This document shows, in pieces, positions 24,738-34,226 of a stretch of DNA of 44,061 bases. The DNA is from an uncultured Eubacterium sp. (GTDB taxonomy: Bacteria > Bacillota_A > Clostridia > Lachnospirales > Lachnospiraceae). The stretch covers positions 1 through 44,061 of the forward strand of contig CAOKJJ010000016.1 in NCBI GenBank assembly GCA_948468465.1. Direction: 5' to 3'. Position 1 is the stretch's first letter. Every line of letters begins with the position of its first letter. A program made the position numbers and the translations under genes. The notes below the pieces were generated by a model that saw only the letters and a program-made list of their open reading frames with translations, searched no databases and was not told the origin of the DNA.

Positions 24738-25265
24738 CTAAGTTTGCTCTAAATATGTAAATCTATCTTTATACTTTTTATAATGCATACCAGTTTCAAT
24801 GAATCCATAGTTACTTTCATTTTCCCATACATATAAAAACAATTCATATTCTCCATCTTTAAAATTTATTGTAGAAAACTGGCATTCTAATCCATTCAAG
24901 GCACTATATATCTTCTTCTGTTCTCTGAAAACACCATATACATCATCACGAGATTGGGCTTTATTATCTATCACATAGCATTTGTTACCAGATATACTTT
25001 TAAACAACAGACTAATGTCTTTTTCACTATTATCCTGTTCTGTTTCACAAAATGCCCAGCCCTGTATATAATACTTTTCCAATAGTCCGCCGATTTCCTC
25101 ACCCGTATCAATGGAAAAAGTCACTTCGGAATTACTATTGTAATCCAAAAATTTTACTTCTTTTGTCCTCACGTCCTTATGAAAAAACAATATGATCTGA
25201 TTAGCAAAAAGCAAATAAAAAGCAAACAAAATCAATGCAATAACGTATATCTTTTTCTTATTCAC
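24738..25265 (-). CDS. Small membrane-anchored protein with a GWA-type accessory domain
   Basis: A 175-aa protein. An N-terminal hydrophobic helix (about 5-25) acts as signal anchor and leaves a domain of about 145 residues outside. The domain shows IQGWAFCE, alternating hydrophobic strands (ISLLFKSISGNKCYVI), SRDDVYGVF and DGEYELFLYVWE. The same order, GWA-Y, R-x-DV-x3-F, S/N-G, is found in the insert of the GT2-GT4 fusion at 26649-29129, so it is a shared beta-rich accessory domain, perhaps glycan-binding. The gene starts at a GTG with GGAGG 9 nt upstream and overlaps the preceding gene by 8 nt. I cannot name the family; the function is unknown. Confidence 0.75.
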   Translation of the reverse strand: MNKKKIYVIALILFAFYLLFANQIILFFHKDVRTKEVKFLDYNSNSEVTFSIDTGEEIGGLLEKYYIQGWAFCETEQDNSEKDISLLFKSISGNKCYVIDNKAQSRDDVYGVFREQKKIYSALNGLECQFSTINFKDGEYELFLYVWENESNYGFIETGMHYKKYKDRFTYLEQT

Positions 25266-26652
25266 TTTCCTTTACCTCCAAATCTTCCAAGTGATATCCA
25301 AACTGCCTGTTCACTACCATCCGCAAAGTATTTACGCCGGACTTACCAACAATTTCGGGTATTTCTTCACCTTTAAAATATACGGTATTCAATATAGCTA
25401 TTTTATCTTCTTCCGGCATTTCATTATTAAAACGCGGACCATGATCAGATTGCACTATTATAATAGATTCCGGATCGTTTTCTATAATATTTTCTACTGT
25501 TTGCACCATTTGATCCATCACAAAAATATATTGATCCAGATAATACTTTTCATCCTCCCAATTGTCATAATTTGCAGGATTTACAGCGCCTCCATTTCGA
25601 TCAAATAAAAACGGCTGATGCGGCGTGCACATATATATGACATTGAATTGGGAAGAATTAGCTTGAATATTTTCCTTCTTCTGGACATATGCAAACGTAT
25701 CTAAAATCAATTTGGCGCTTGCCGTTCCATCAAATTTCAGAAATGGAGATAACACTGTATTTTGTAAAATTAAATCAACAATATTTTTTCCTTCAACCGT
25801 TTTAGCTTCTGTCAAATTTTCCTGGCTTATGCTTTTTATCCCTAACCATTCTGTATCTCCGATGCCTCGGATCTCATATCCATTTTCGGCAAATACTGCC
25901 GTTAATTTACTATCTGTTCTAAGCTCGTTTAATTGTATTGCATCCATCCGTGTATTGGCAACATACTCCAAATTTAAACAATTCGTTAATACCACATCTG
26001 TATTTCCGCATTCATTTCTTCCATTATCTGAGATTGTAAACTTCAAATCCTGCAAGCGATGAAATACTGTTTTATCATGATAATCATAATACTTTTCCAT
26101 CGTTGCAAAACTTGCACACTCATCAAAAATAAACCAATACACATTTTCCTTTTTCTGATGATCAGCGCTTGAAGACTCCATTTCTGCCTGCTTTGAAGCT
26201 ACTTTCCATTTCTCAGCTATCCGTGGAATAGCCGGAACTGCGTTTATGAATATCAATCCCAGCACTGTAATTTGCAGTACAAATATAATATTATTATATT
26301 TCTCTTCCGAAATCTTTCTCAAAAAGTATATAATATGCAACACGATAGCTGCCACGATTGGAAATATGTGCCAATATTTCAGCCGTGGAAAAATAAGCTG
26401 AATTCCACTCTGAATCATCATATAATTATATAGGAAGACCATAAGTATACACGATACTACAGCACACAAGTTTAATCTTTTAAAAATCAAAAATGTGATT
26501 CCATAAACAGCCGCCCCAATGACTATAAAAATTGCCAAAATACCTGATACTTCTTTAAAATTAACCTCTTCAATGTTCTGAAAATACAGAAACAAAACAG
26601 TATATGCCGCCATACTAATAACCAGCAAACAATTTTTTAATGCCTTATTCAA
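25258..26652 (-). CDS. Alkaline-phosphatase-superfamily (sulfatase-like) membrane enzyme
   Basis: A 464-aa protein with about five membrane helices in the first 140 residues and a catalytic domain from about 165. FIFDECAS gives the first metal-binding Asp, GNTDVVLTNCLNL has the position of the nucleophile Thr, CTPHQPFLFD resembles the H-x-PF loop, and IVQSDHGPRF carries the D-H metal pair. This is the plan of phosphoethanolamine and phosphoglycerol transferases (EptA, LtaS, MdoB type) and sulfatase-like hydrolases. Within this locus a role in adding or removing a phospho-substituent on the glycan outside the cell is likely. It begins at TTG (26650-26652) overlapping the upstream stop (TTGA). 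AAGGTG is 8 nt upstream. Confidence 0.82.
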   Translation of the reverse strand: MNKALKNCLLVISMAAYTVLFLYFQNIEEVNFKEVSGILAIFIVIGAAVYGITFLIFKRLNLCAVVSCILMVFLYNYMMIQSGIQLIFPRLKYWHIFPIVAAIVLHIIYFLRKISEEKYNNIIFVLQITVLGLIFINAVPAIPRIAEKWKVASKQAEMESSSADHQKKENVYWFIFDECASFATMEKYYDYHDKTVFHRLQDLKFTISDNGRNECGNTDVVLTNCLNLEYVANTRMDAIQLNELRTDSKLTAVFAENGYEIRGIGDTEWLGIKSISQENLTEAKTVEGKNIVDLILQNTVLSPFLKFDGTASAKLILDTFAYVQKKENIQANSSQFNVIYMCTPHQPFLFDRNGGAVNPANYDNWEDEKYYLDQYIFVMDQMVQTVENIIENDPESIIIVQSDHGPRFNNEMPEEDKIAILNTVYFKGEEIPEIVGKSGVNTLRMVVNRQFGYHLEDLEVKESE

Positions 26653-29129
26653 TATTCTTTCACCTTTCTTTCTCCTTGGTATGCAGCACGAATCATTCTT
26701 ACATCCACATGAAATGGTTTTGAATCCTGCTTATTTGCAGTTTTTATCAGTTCGTTATAAATCGTATCATATTCGTCAGCCATTTCTTTCACTGTCTTAT
26801 GTGTATAATCTTTTAATTTTTTTCTTGCATCGATCCAGTCTTCACCATCAGAAATATTCCGTACTTTATCCAGTATTGTCTCCGTGGCAGCATCCAAAGG
26901 CACTAATATTCCTGTTCCAGTCTCCTTTATCCTTTCTCCAACTGCCCCGACATCATAGGCAAGAATGGGAATTTTAGCCTGCATTGCCTCTGATAGTGTA
27001 TAGCAAAAAGTTTCTGCACATACAGACATGATACAAACCACATCAATGTTATTCATTACCAAAAGTGTATGGATATCTTCTCTTCTATAAAAGCCAAACT
27101 TATGTAAATTTGATAACTCTAAGCCATATAATTCCTCTTTGGGATCAATATTTCCAAAAATAAACCACTCAATGTCCGCCGCTTTTTTTATCATATCGCA
27201 TGCGATTCTGCTGCCTTTGATATCCGACAGACCGCCTATAAATGCTGCCCGTACTCCATTGCCCACTGCTTCCTGCCTGACTGGTACATGTTCAATTTTT
27301 TTTGCCAATAATATATATTCATCACCATCTGATAACAAAATTCTAATACTTACATGATCTTCCTGAACCAAATTTTTGATCATTCGTGCTTCAAACCCGC
27401 TGTAAAGGTATTCTCCTGTTTTCCCAAAGAAATCATCTACATCCTGCCGTTCAGATTTTCTGGCCATGGTCTGATATATGACCAAATCATTCTGTACCAC
27501 TTGAACAATGACTTTTACCCTTCGATTATTAACTCCTTTTATGTACGCCCATCCCTTTACAGCATTTCCATCTGCGAAATTCATATACTCAATATTGCAT
27601 TCCGTTTTTCCTTCGTTATCCTCATATTTTTCTATCACACAAACATCTCTTCCATCTTGATTCACGCCGTGCCTGACTACTTTTTCCTCAACAATATCAC
27701 CGTATATTCCATGAAAAATATCACGTGCACTTTTAGATGGAAAGATCATCAGTTTATTGCGAATCAGTGCTTTCAACATCTCGCTGCGCCATTTGGTCAT
27801 ATAATCCCCGCAGCCATCCCACAACTGTGCCTTTATTTTTAAGCATTCCCGACACAATACAGTGGAAGTTCCTGTACAGTTTTTATCATGGCTGTTATAT
27901 AAAAAATGTGTCGGACATGCCATATAAAAATCATGTACAGTGGTGATAACTGGAATCCCCATTCGTTCTGCTGAATCATAAATTTCCAACGTCATCCCAT
28001 GCAGATGATGAACATGCACCAAATCTATTCGAAATGCAGCTATCATGTTATCCAGTATCCTGCCCAATGCAGCATCCGAAAATACAGGATAACTACTTAT
28101 ATTCCTGTTTTCAAATTCAAATGTATATCGTCTGGAATTCACATAACACGATAAACGGTAATTGTTCATATATCTTGCAAATACATATATATTATATTGA
28201 TGCAATAAGTTCTCCGTTAAATCACGAACATGTAATTGCGTACCACCTACACTGTCTGATGTATCTTCTCTAAAGTCTGAATGAAGCACATACAATATAT
28301 TTTTTTTCCCGTTAAATAATCGCACATACATTTCAATATTATCCCTTATATATTGAAATGGCTTACTCATACAAAATATATGATTCCTGCGCATACTTAC
28401 CGGATACCTGCTTTCCAGCACTCTGACATGTTCTTCCATCAAAGCTTTCTTTTGTTCTCCTGCAAAGGAAGCTGTTCCTTTATGATAAATAAACGTATCG
28501 TCACAAAGGACATGTTTATATCCCATCATTTCCGCACGGCAGCAAAAGTCATTTTCTTCCCCATAACCACGCTTAAAAGTTTTTTTATCAAAAAATCCAA
28601 TCTCGTTCAAAACTTTTCGTTTCATGTACATACAAAATCCAACTGCTACCGTAATTTGCGGATAGTCTTTGAAACTGCATTTTTCTATAATATCAGCATA
28701 TTGATCAATGGTTACATTTGCAGGAACAGGATTGTCCTGACCGATCACAGGTATTGATGCGATTGTCGCACTATTAGACAGCGGGGTAACTGTTGCAATG
28801 TTATTCTCCGAATAGGCACATCTTCTTATTTTGCCTAACCATCCTGCTGTTACTATGGTATCTGAATTTAGCAGTAATACATCATTCTCTTTTGAGTAAT
28901 TCATTCCTATATTTACACTCGATGAAAACCCTTCATTCCTATCACTGTTATAAACAATCGTATTCTCCCCAGATATGCTTTCCAAATATGGTGAAATCCT
29001 ATCATCTGTACTTTTGTCATTAATTAAAATCAATCTGTTTTTATATAAATCTGTATATTTCCACACACTTGCTATGCATTTTACAAGATCTTCATATGCA
29101 TTATAAATTGGAACAATTATATCAATCAT
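26649..29129 (-). CDS. GT2-GT4 two-domain glycosyltransferase with an inserted accessory domain
   Basis: An 826-aa protein. The N-terminal GT2 (GT-A) domain, about 1-250, has IIVPIYNAYED, LLLNSDTIV in the DXD position and GYGEENDFC. A GT4 (GT-B) domain follows with TTVHDFYMACP and the donor site CAETFCYTLSEAMQAKIPI. About 508-614 is an extra domain containing KGWAYIKG and RQDVDDFF, placed between the two GT-B lobes. It is absent in the 739-aa paralogue at 36853-39072 and resembles the small protein at 24738-25265. After the CP of the GT4 part a Cys motif (C-x8-C-x2-C) is seen. Two active domains in one chain suggest sequential addition of two sugars. The stop overlaps the sulfatase-like start; GAGGG is 4 nt before the ATG. 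Confidence 0.88.
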   Translation of the reverse strand: MIDIIVPIYNAYEDLVKCIASVWKYTDLYKNRLILINDKSTDDRISPYLESISGENTIVYNSDRNEGFSSSVNIGMNYSKENDVLLLNSDTIVTAGWLGKIRRCAYSENNIATVTPLSNSATIASIPVIGQDNPVPANVTIDQYADIIEKCSFKDYPQITVAVGFCMYMKRKVLNEIGFFDKKTFKRGYGEENDFCCRAEMMGYKHVLCDDTFIYHKGTASFAGEQKKALMEEHVRVLESRYPVSMRRNHIFCMSKPFQYIRDNIEMYVRLFNGKKNILYVLHSDFREDTSDSVGGTQLHVRDLTENLLHQYNIYVFARYMNNYRLSCYVNSRRYTFEFENRNISSYPVFSDAALGRILDNMIAAFRIDLVHVHHLHGMTLEIYDSAERMGIPVITTVHDFYMACPTHFLYNSHDKNCTGTSTVLCRECLKIKAQLWDGCGDYMTKWRSEMLKALIRNKLMIFPSKSARDIFHGIYGDIVEEKVVRHGVNQDGRDVCVIEKYEDNEGKTECNIEYMNFADGNAVKGWAYIKGVNNRRVKVIVQVVQNDLVIYQTMARKSERQDVDDFFGKTGEYLYSGFEARMIKNLVQEDHVSIRILLSDGDEYILLAKKIEHVPVRQEAVGNGVRAAFIGGLSDIKGSRIACDMIKKAADIEWFIFGNIDPKEELYGLELSNLHKFGFYRREDIHTLLVMNNIDVVCIMSVCAETFCYTLSEAMQAKIPILAYDVGAVGERIKETGTGILVPLDAATETILDKVRNISDGEDWIDARKKLKDYTHKTVKEMADEYDTIYNELIKTANKQDSKPFHVDVRMIRAAYQGERKVKEY

Positions 29130-29138
29130 AATTCCCTC

Positions 29139-31442
29139 TCACTTAGCCCTGAACCAAGTCCTCCAACCCTTACTCCTCATGTTTTTCGCTGCTAACTGCA
29201 GATTCTTATTTTCCAACTGTAGCTTCTCGTTGTCTGACTGCAGGTTCTTATTTTCCAACTGCAGCTTCTCGTTATCTGACTGTAGCCTTTCATTCTCACA
29301 GGAAAACTTAGCTATGCCTGATTTCATCTCGTCATTGCAAAGATAAACTTTTCTGTTTTCGACAATATATACATCATTTTCAGCCTTTAGGACGTTAATA
29401 TTCTGCCTGTATTTATTAATTATTTCCAAATAATCCTTATCTTTCAAGTATTGTAATTCTCCGGATAATTCCAGCATATGATAATGCCCGGCATCTATGT
29501 CAAAACGAAACTTCGGATCCAATGTCAAAAATAAGGATTCATCATCTGCTTGAGCATTCTGCGGCAAAATCACGATTTTTTTTCCATCCAGCATACACTT
29601 ATCTATGCTGCATCGGCATCCTTGAAATTCTATCGGGTCCCATCGAATGGCTTTTATTTGTTTATCACTATCCAGAATAATCTTTGAATGAAATCTATGA
29701 TTCTCTAATCGTGTCTTTATGATAAATTTGTTTCTTTCGTCAAAGCCATTTCCGTAATCTATAAACAGTGAAGACTCTATCACCTTACTGCTGTTCCAGT
29801 TTTCAACAGCTTCTTTAAAATTCACATTTTCAATCCCGCAAACACAGTCATCCAAATCTACATTTGACACAAATTGATTTGCAAAATGAACCGCCCAGCT
29901 TCGATATACCCCGACATCTTCTGCTGTAATCCCGTATTCACAATACAAACATTCTTTTGGCATCAGCGTGCTTGCATAATCATATTTTGAATACCACTCA
30001 TTCAGCATTCTCCAAAATATGAATTTGACAGGTATCCAAATATCCAACACCCACTCAGGATCGATCATCACATATTCGGCATCTATTTTATATAAATTGT
30101 CAAGTATAATATCTATATTGAAGTTATAAATACATTCTGCACTCCCCTTAAGTCTCTGATTTCCAAAATATTCAATGAATCGTTCCTGATAGATATCATT
30201 TCGCATGGATGAAGCATTTCTTAAAGTTTCATATATGTTATCAAAAATCTCCTTTACACGTTCCTGCCTTTTCTCATACATCAGCCTGTATGTGACCGCA
30301 TCTAAATTATCTCCGCTAATATACGGATAAATAACCATATTTTCTTTTCGTTCGCCTTGTAAATATACGAATGGATGCGGTATATCCTTAAACTGATTTT
30401 CATAAATATTTATAATGTGTTTTTCTGATGCATCTCTTAAAGGAATTTTTTTTACAAAATACTCTCCATTTTTTTGAAAAATAACCGTTGATATGCAGTA
30501 CTTTTCCTTCCTTGTTACATTCATTTTCGCATATACAACATCACTTTTTAATGCATCACCAATGATCAGTTCTACAAGAAAGGAATTGGAAAAAGCCCCC
30601 ATAACTCCTTCACTTTTCAATGTGCTAATCATATCCAATTCGTCAAATAAGTGAATCCTATTCCTTTGATAATTTCGATATACTCTCCCATATTCCGGTT
30701 TATTTACATTTTCATCGGTGAATATTTCCGTTGGAAATTTATAATCAGGATATGGATAATAGAATTTCCATTCCGATAAACCACATTGCGTAAAAATTTT
30801 TTCCAATTCACTTTTAGAAAAGGTTCTTACACAATGGTTTCCTCTATATCCATTAAGTCCCACAAAATAATCATTTGTGTGATCCTCCATTGCTCCTGAA
30901 AAATATTTAACACCTATTCTGTTTTCTATCGCTATCAGAATTTTCCCTGAAATTTTCAGTTTTTCGATAAGTCGATTCAAAAACGCTGCATAAGGATTTT
31001 GATCTTGCGTATAGCCTATTGCATACTCAAAAACGCCATTTAATATCACATAATCAAACTCTGCACAGAGCGGTATCTCGTTCAAATTGCCTACAATAAT
31101 TTCCAGATTATCATAATCTTTATTTCGTTCATAATTTATCTCAGAACGACGCTTTGAGAGTTCCACAGACGTAACGTTTCCTGCCATGCGGCAAAGCAAT
31201 CCTGTAATGGCCCCACATCCAGCTCCGACTTCCAAGATATGATCTGTCTTTTTAAATGGATACCAATTCAATATATTTTCGCGTTCTCTGGATAAATGAT
31301 ACATCATTGGATATAAATCATTTGTACCGACAGCATCCATAAAATGATTCCCCTTTTTTACCATATCCAAAATAACACATTCAATATCTCCATCAGAATA
31401 ATGGTCTTGACCATCATAATATTTTAAATTTAATTTAGCCAT
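29139..31442 (-). CDS. SAM-dependent methyltransferase with C-terminal coiled coil
   Basis: A 767-aa soluble protein. Residues about 45-190 form a class I methyltransferase: motif I ILEVGAGCGAIT (69-80), SVELS as acidic ribose-binding loop, and YVILNGVFEYA as post-motif. A middle region of unknown fold (about 280-560) is followed by a beta-rich block (SSLFIDYGNGFDERNKFII). The last 55 residues are a leucine-zipper-like coiled coil made of two perfect 14-residue repeats (LQSDNEKLQLENKN). This resembles chain-terminating methyltransferases of ABC-exported O-antigens (WbdD), in which a coiled coil measures chain length. The exporter genes lie 2 nt upstream, so the same role is plausible. GGAG is 5 nt before the ATG. 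Confidence 0.8.
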   Translation of the reverse strand: MAKLNLKYYDGQDHYSDGDIECVILDMVKKGNHFMDAVGTNDLYPMMYHLSRERENILNWYPFKKTDHILEVGAGCGAITGLLCRMAGNVTSVELSKRRSEINYERNKDYDNLEIIVGNLNEIPLCAEFDYVILNGVFEYAIGYTQDQNPYAAFLNRLIEKLKISGKILIAIENRIGVKYFSGAMEDHTNDYFVGLNGYRGNHCVRTFSKSELEKIFTQCGLSEWKFYYPYPDYKFPTEIFTDENVNKPEYGRVYRNYQRNRIHLFDELDMISTLKSEGVMGAFSNSFLVELIIGDALKSDVVYAKMNVTRKEKYCISTVIFQKNGEYFVKKIPLRDASEKHIINIYENQFKDIPHPFVYLQGERKENMVIYPYISGDNLDAVTYRLMYEKRQERVKEIFDNIYETLRNASSMRNDIYQERFIEYFGNQRLKGSAECIYNFNIDIILDNLYKIDAEYVMIDPEWVLDIWIPVKFIFWRMLNEWYSKYDYASTLMPKECLYCEYGITAEDVGVYRSWAVHFANQFVSNVDLDDCVCGIENVNFKEAVENWNSSKVIESSLFIDYGNGFDERNKFIIKTRLENHRFHSKIILDSDKQIKAIRWDPIEFQGCRCSIDKCMLDGKKIVILPQNAQADDESLFLTLDPKFRFDIDAGHYHMLELSGELQYLKDKDYLEIINKYRQNINVLKAENDVYIVENRKVYLCNDEMKSGIAKFSCENERLQSDNEKLQLENKNLQSDNEKLQLENKNLQLAAKNMRSKGWRTWFRAK
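29203..29286 (-). repeat. Two 42-bp tandem repeats encoding coiled-coil heptads
   Basis: Two adjacent 42-bp units (29203-29244 and 29245-29286) differ at only a few third positions. Each encodes exactly two heptads. Gain or loss of a unit would lengthen or shorten the coiled coil by 14 residues (about 2 nm) with no frame change. Confidence 0.9.
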
Positions 31443-31444
31443 AT

Positions 31445-32734
31445 TTACTCCGTTTCATTGACTTCAATAGCAGAATTCATATCAAATATACCGACGGTGT
31501 CCCTATGTGCCAAAACAGATATATTGCAGGCATCATATATTCTATGATATACTACCAACTCTCCTCCCCGAAAGCCCGTACACCCTAAACACAGCAAATA
31601 CTCATAGCTTTGTAATTGCATCCTCTGCGTAAAAGTAATTGTTTTGATTTCGCCAGCCTCTAAATCATCTGTTTTTACCCCCTGCAGTAATGTATTCGTT
31701 CCCGTAAGTTCTACACCTTTTAAATCTTTAATCGTATACGCAAAAATCGGAGCACGGATTTGCTTATTCACCTTTACTTTCATCCGAATTTTAAATTCTG
31801 AATCTTTCATAATATGATTTGTAATATGATCTTTGTCATCAATCAGACAAAAGTCAATGATTTCGGCCTGCTTATTTCCGTACTCAAGCATTTTAGGATT
31901 AATCGTAAGATGTGTCTTCCAGATGTCACCTTCATATGGTCTGCGTTTATTTGTATTCATACTCTGTTGAGATACCATGCTATGATCGTATTTTTCCTCA
32001 GAAATTTTCTTGTTATACAAATCTATAATTTCCTTCGGTTCTCCCTCCGCAATTTTAATTCCTTTATTCAGCAAAACAGCTCTGTCACAATATTTTTGAA
32101 TGGTTCCCAATGCATGACTCACAAACAATATTGTTTTTCCCTGTTGCTTAAATTCCTCAAATTTGTTAAAACACTTCGCCTGAAAAAAGACATCTCCCAC
32201 CGCTAACGCCTCATCTACGATTAGAATATCAGGCTCAATATTAATAGCAACAGCAAACGCCAGTCGAACAAACATACCGCTGGAATACGTTTTTACAGGC
32301 TGATATACAAAATCCCCTATATCTGCAAAATCCAAAATTGACTGCAGTCTCTCATCTATTTCAGTTCGGGTATAACCTGTCATTCTTCCATTTACATAAA
32401 TGTTTTCGAGTCCAGTGTATTCATGATTGAATCCTGCTCCCAACTCTAAAAGCGCTGATATTTTTCCATTTACACGTACTGTTCCTTGTGTCGCGTTTAA
32501 CACACCTGTAATAATCTTTAATAATGTTGATTTTCCTGCTCCATTCGTGCCTATAATTCCTACACACTCGCCCCTATGCACCGCCAAATCTATTTCAGAT
32601 AGTGCAAAATGCTCTTTATACATTTTTTCTTTTGTTAAATTTAATGCTTCTTTTACCCTATCTGATGGTTTATCATATAATTTATACATTTTACTGATTT
32701 TATCACATTTAATAATAGCTTCTTCCATATTCAC
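31445..32734 (-). CDS. Polysaccharide ABC exporter ATPase with C-terminal Wzt-like domain
   Basis: A 429-aa ATP-binding subunit of a polysaccharide/teichoic acid exporter. Walker A GTNGAGKST (62-70), signature YSSGM, and Walker B ILIVDEALAVGD are typical of the Wzt/TagH/RfbE group. Residues from about 270 to the end form an extra domain with beta strands, like the carbohydrate-binding domain of Wzt that selects finished chains. The ATPase starts at GTG (32732-32734), with AGGAG 7 nt upstream; the ATG two codons later is less well placed. It is coupled with the permease encoded 25 nt upstream and with the terminal-modification methyltransferase downstream. Together they suggest ABC-dependent export with non-reducing-end capping. 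Confidence 0.93.
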   Translation of the reverse strand: MNMEEAIIKCDKISKMYKLYDKPSDRVKEALNLTKEKMYKEHFALSEIDLAVHRGECVGIIGTNGAGKSTLLKIITGVLNATQGTVRVNGKISALLELGAGFNHEYTGLENIYVNGRMTGYTRTEIDERLQSILDFADIGDFVYQPVKTYSSGMFVRLAFAVAINIEPDILIVDEALAVGDVFFQAKCFNKFEEFKQQGKTILFVSHALGTIQKYCDRAVLLNKGIKIAEGEPKEIIDLYNKKISEEKYDHSMVSQQSMNTNKRRPYEGDIWKTHLTINPKMLEYGNKQAEIIDFCLIDDKDHITNHIMKDSEFKIRMKVKVNKQIRAPIFAYTIKDLKGVELTGTNTLLQGVKTDDLEAGEIKTITFTQRMQLQSYEYLLCLGCTGFRGGELVVYHRIYDACNISVLAHRDTVGIFDMNSAIEVNETE

Positions 32735-32759
32735 TGCTCTGCTCCTGATACAAATCGTA

Positions 32760-34127
32760 TTAAATTACATCTGCAAAATGAATTTTTAATTTACTGAATA
32801 TTCTGCTGCCTAAAAACAATACCCCAATTACAAACACCCAAAAGGCAATTGTCTGATAGGTGTTGTCCCAAAACCACTTACGAGATATTAATGCAGACCT
32901 ATACCCTTGCACAATATAGCATAACGGATTCAGCAAGAAGATAAACCGCCATTTCTCTGGTATGATATCCAGGTTCCACATAATAGGTGTCATCCACATC
33001 GCTACCTGTAATATGACTATTATAATCTGTGACAAATCTCTGAAAAATACGACCAAAGCGCTGGTAGCATAAACAATACCAATGACCAATGCTATAAGGC
33101 ATATGGAATAATATATTAGCTGCATCCATTCCAACGAAGGTAATATTCCATTTATCATAAACATCACTGTCATAAATGCAACAAAAAAAACATGTACAAA
33201 CAGCGCCGATAAAATCCTTATTAATGGAACAATCTCAACATCAAAAACTACTTTCTTGACCAAATATCCATAATCAAGCAAACTAACTGTTGCGCTATTC
33301 AGGGCTTCGTTAAAGAAAAACCAGGGAACCAACCCCGCCGTCAGCCATAACACAAACGGAACGCCTTCTGTCGAACCAGAACGAAATCCTACTTGAAAAA
33401 CAAACCAATAAACCAATATCGTAACGATTGGCTGTATAAGAGCCCATATAATGCCAAGATACGACCCTGCATATTTCGTCTTAAAGTCATTTTTCGCAAG
33501 ATCAACTACCAATCCCCTGTTCTCAATCATTGCTCTGATCTTTTTTGATATTCTTCTGCGAAATAGAAAAACAAAAAATACACCAACATCCAGTGCAGCG
33601 CAAAAACTGATTTTTCTTTTGAAAGACTCTGCTGCCACATGTGTCCTGACAATCTCATCGAAATTCATCTTCCTCACATCTAACACAAAAAAAGGATCAT
33701 TCCCCATACTCTCTATGATTAATCCATTGTCTCCCTGCTGCACCTCTATCATATTTTCAGATATGCATACATCACGGAACTCTTCTAAAAGACTCTTCCT
33801 TTCTTTTTCATAGAAAAGCATCATTTTATGAATTTGAATTTTACCTGCATTTTCACCCAGATCGACTCTTAAATATTTTGCGCTGGCAGGAAAATTAAAA
33901 TCTAAATCTTGTTTTTCTGATGCAGTATATACTTTGCTTTGAGACTGACTTTCTATAAATTGTTCCGTATCAGAATAAAAAGTTTGCATTGCAATACTAA
34001 GTTCTGACTCTACTTGCAGATTCAAGCCATAACTGGCATCATAATCTACAGTAATTACTCTGAAAAAAAATAAATGAATCAGCAGAAGCAATAGAAGCAT
34101 ACATAAATCAAAAAGTATTTTTTTCAT
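32760..34127 (-). CDS. Polysaccharide ABC exporter permease with an extra N-terminal domain
   Basis: A 455-aa permease. The C-terminal 260 residues are an ordinary ABC-2 exporter (KNDFKTKYAGSYLGIIWALIQPI, then six membrane helices), like Wzm/TagG. The N-terminal 195 residues are additional. A hydrophobic helix at 6-24 precedes an extracytoplasmic beta-rich domain of about 140 residues (for example DLDFNFPASAKYLRVDLGENAG) and a second helix at about 173-190. Wzm/TagG proteins are normally 255-275 aa, so this is a fusion. The start lies 12 nt after the stop of the signal peptidase gene and within the direct repeat, so the cassette's upstream edge is here. I infer the added domain binds or guides the chain outside the membrane; no evidence beyond placement. 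Confidence 0.88.
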   Translation of the reverse strand: MKKILFDLCMLLLLLLIHLFFFRVITVDYDASYGLNLQVESELSIAMQTFYSDTEQFIESQSQSKVYTASEKQDLDFNFPASAKYLRVDLGENAGKIQIHKMMLFYEKERKSLLEEFRDVCISENMIEVQQGDNGLIIESMGNDPFFVLDVRKMNFDEIVRTHVAAESFKRKISFCAALDVGVFFVFLFRRRISKKIRAMIENRGLVVDLAKNDFKTKYAGSYLGIIWALIQPIVTILVYWFVFQVGFRSGSTEGVPFVLWLTAGLVPWFFFNEALNSATVSLLDYGYLVKKVVFDVEIVPLIRILSALFVHVFFVAFMTVMFMINGILPSLEWMQLIYYSICLIALVIGIVYATSALVVFFRDLSQIIIVILQVAMWMTPIMWNLDIIPEKWRFIFLLNPLCYIVQGYRSALISRKWFWDNTYQTIAFWVFVIGVLFLGSRIFSKLKIHFADVI

Positions 34128-34226
34128 TTTTATCCCATCCTATCCGCAATGCGGCCATACTCTGCCGACAATACTGCTTCGTTTCACGCATCCTATTTTT
34201 TTATCGCGGCTGTCTTTGCTTTTTTT
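34117..34226 (-). repeat. Direct repeat, copy B (intact signal peptidase 3' end and permease start)
   Basis: Partner of 19524-19627 in the same orientation. It contains the last 30 codons of the signal peptidase, the spacer and the first codons of the permease gene. The core 34137-34226 is about 96% identical to copy A. The two copies lie 14.5 kb apart and bracket exactly the exporter/acylation cassette. Confidence 0.9.
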
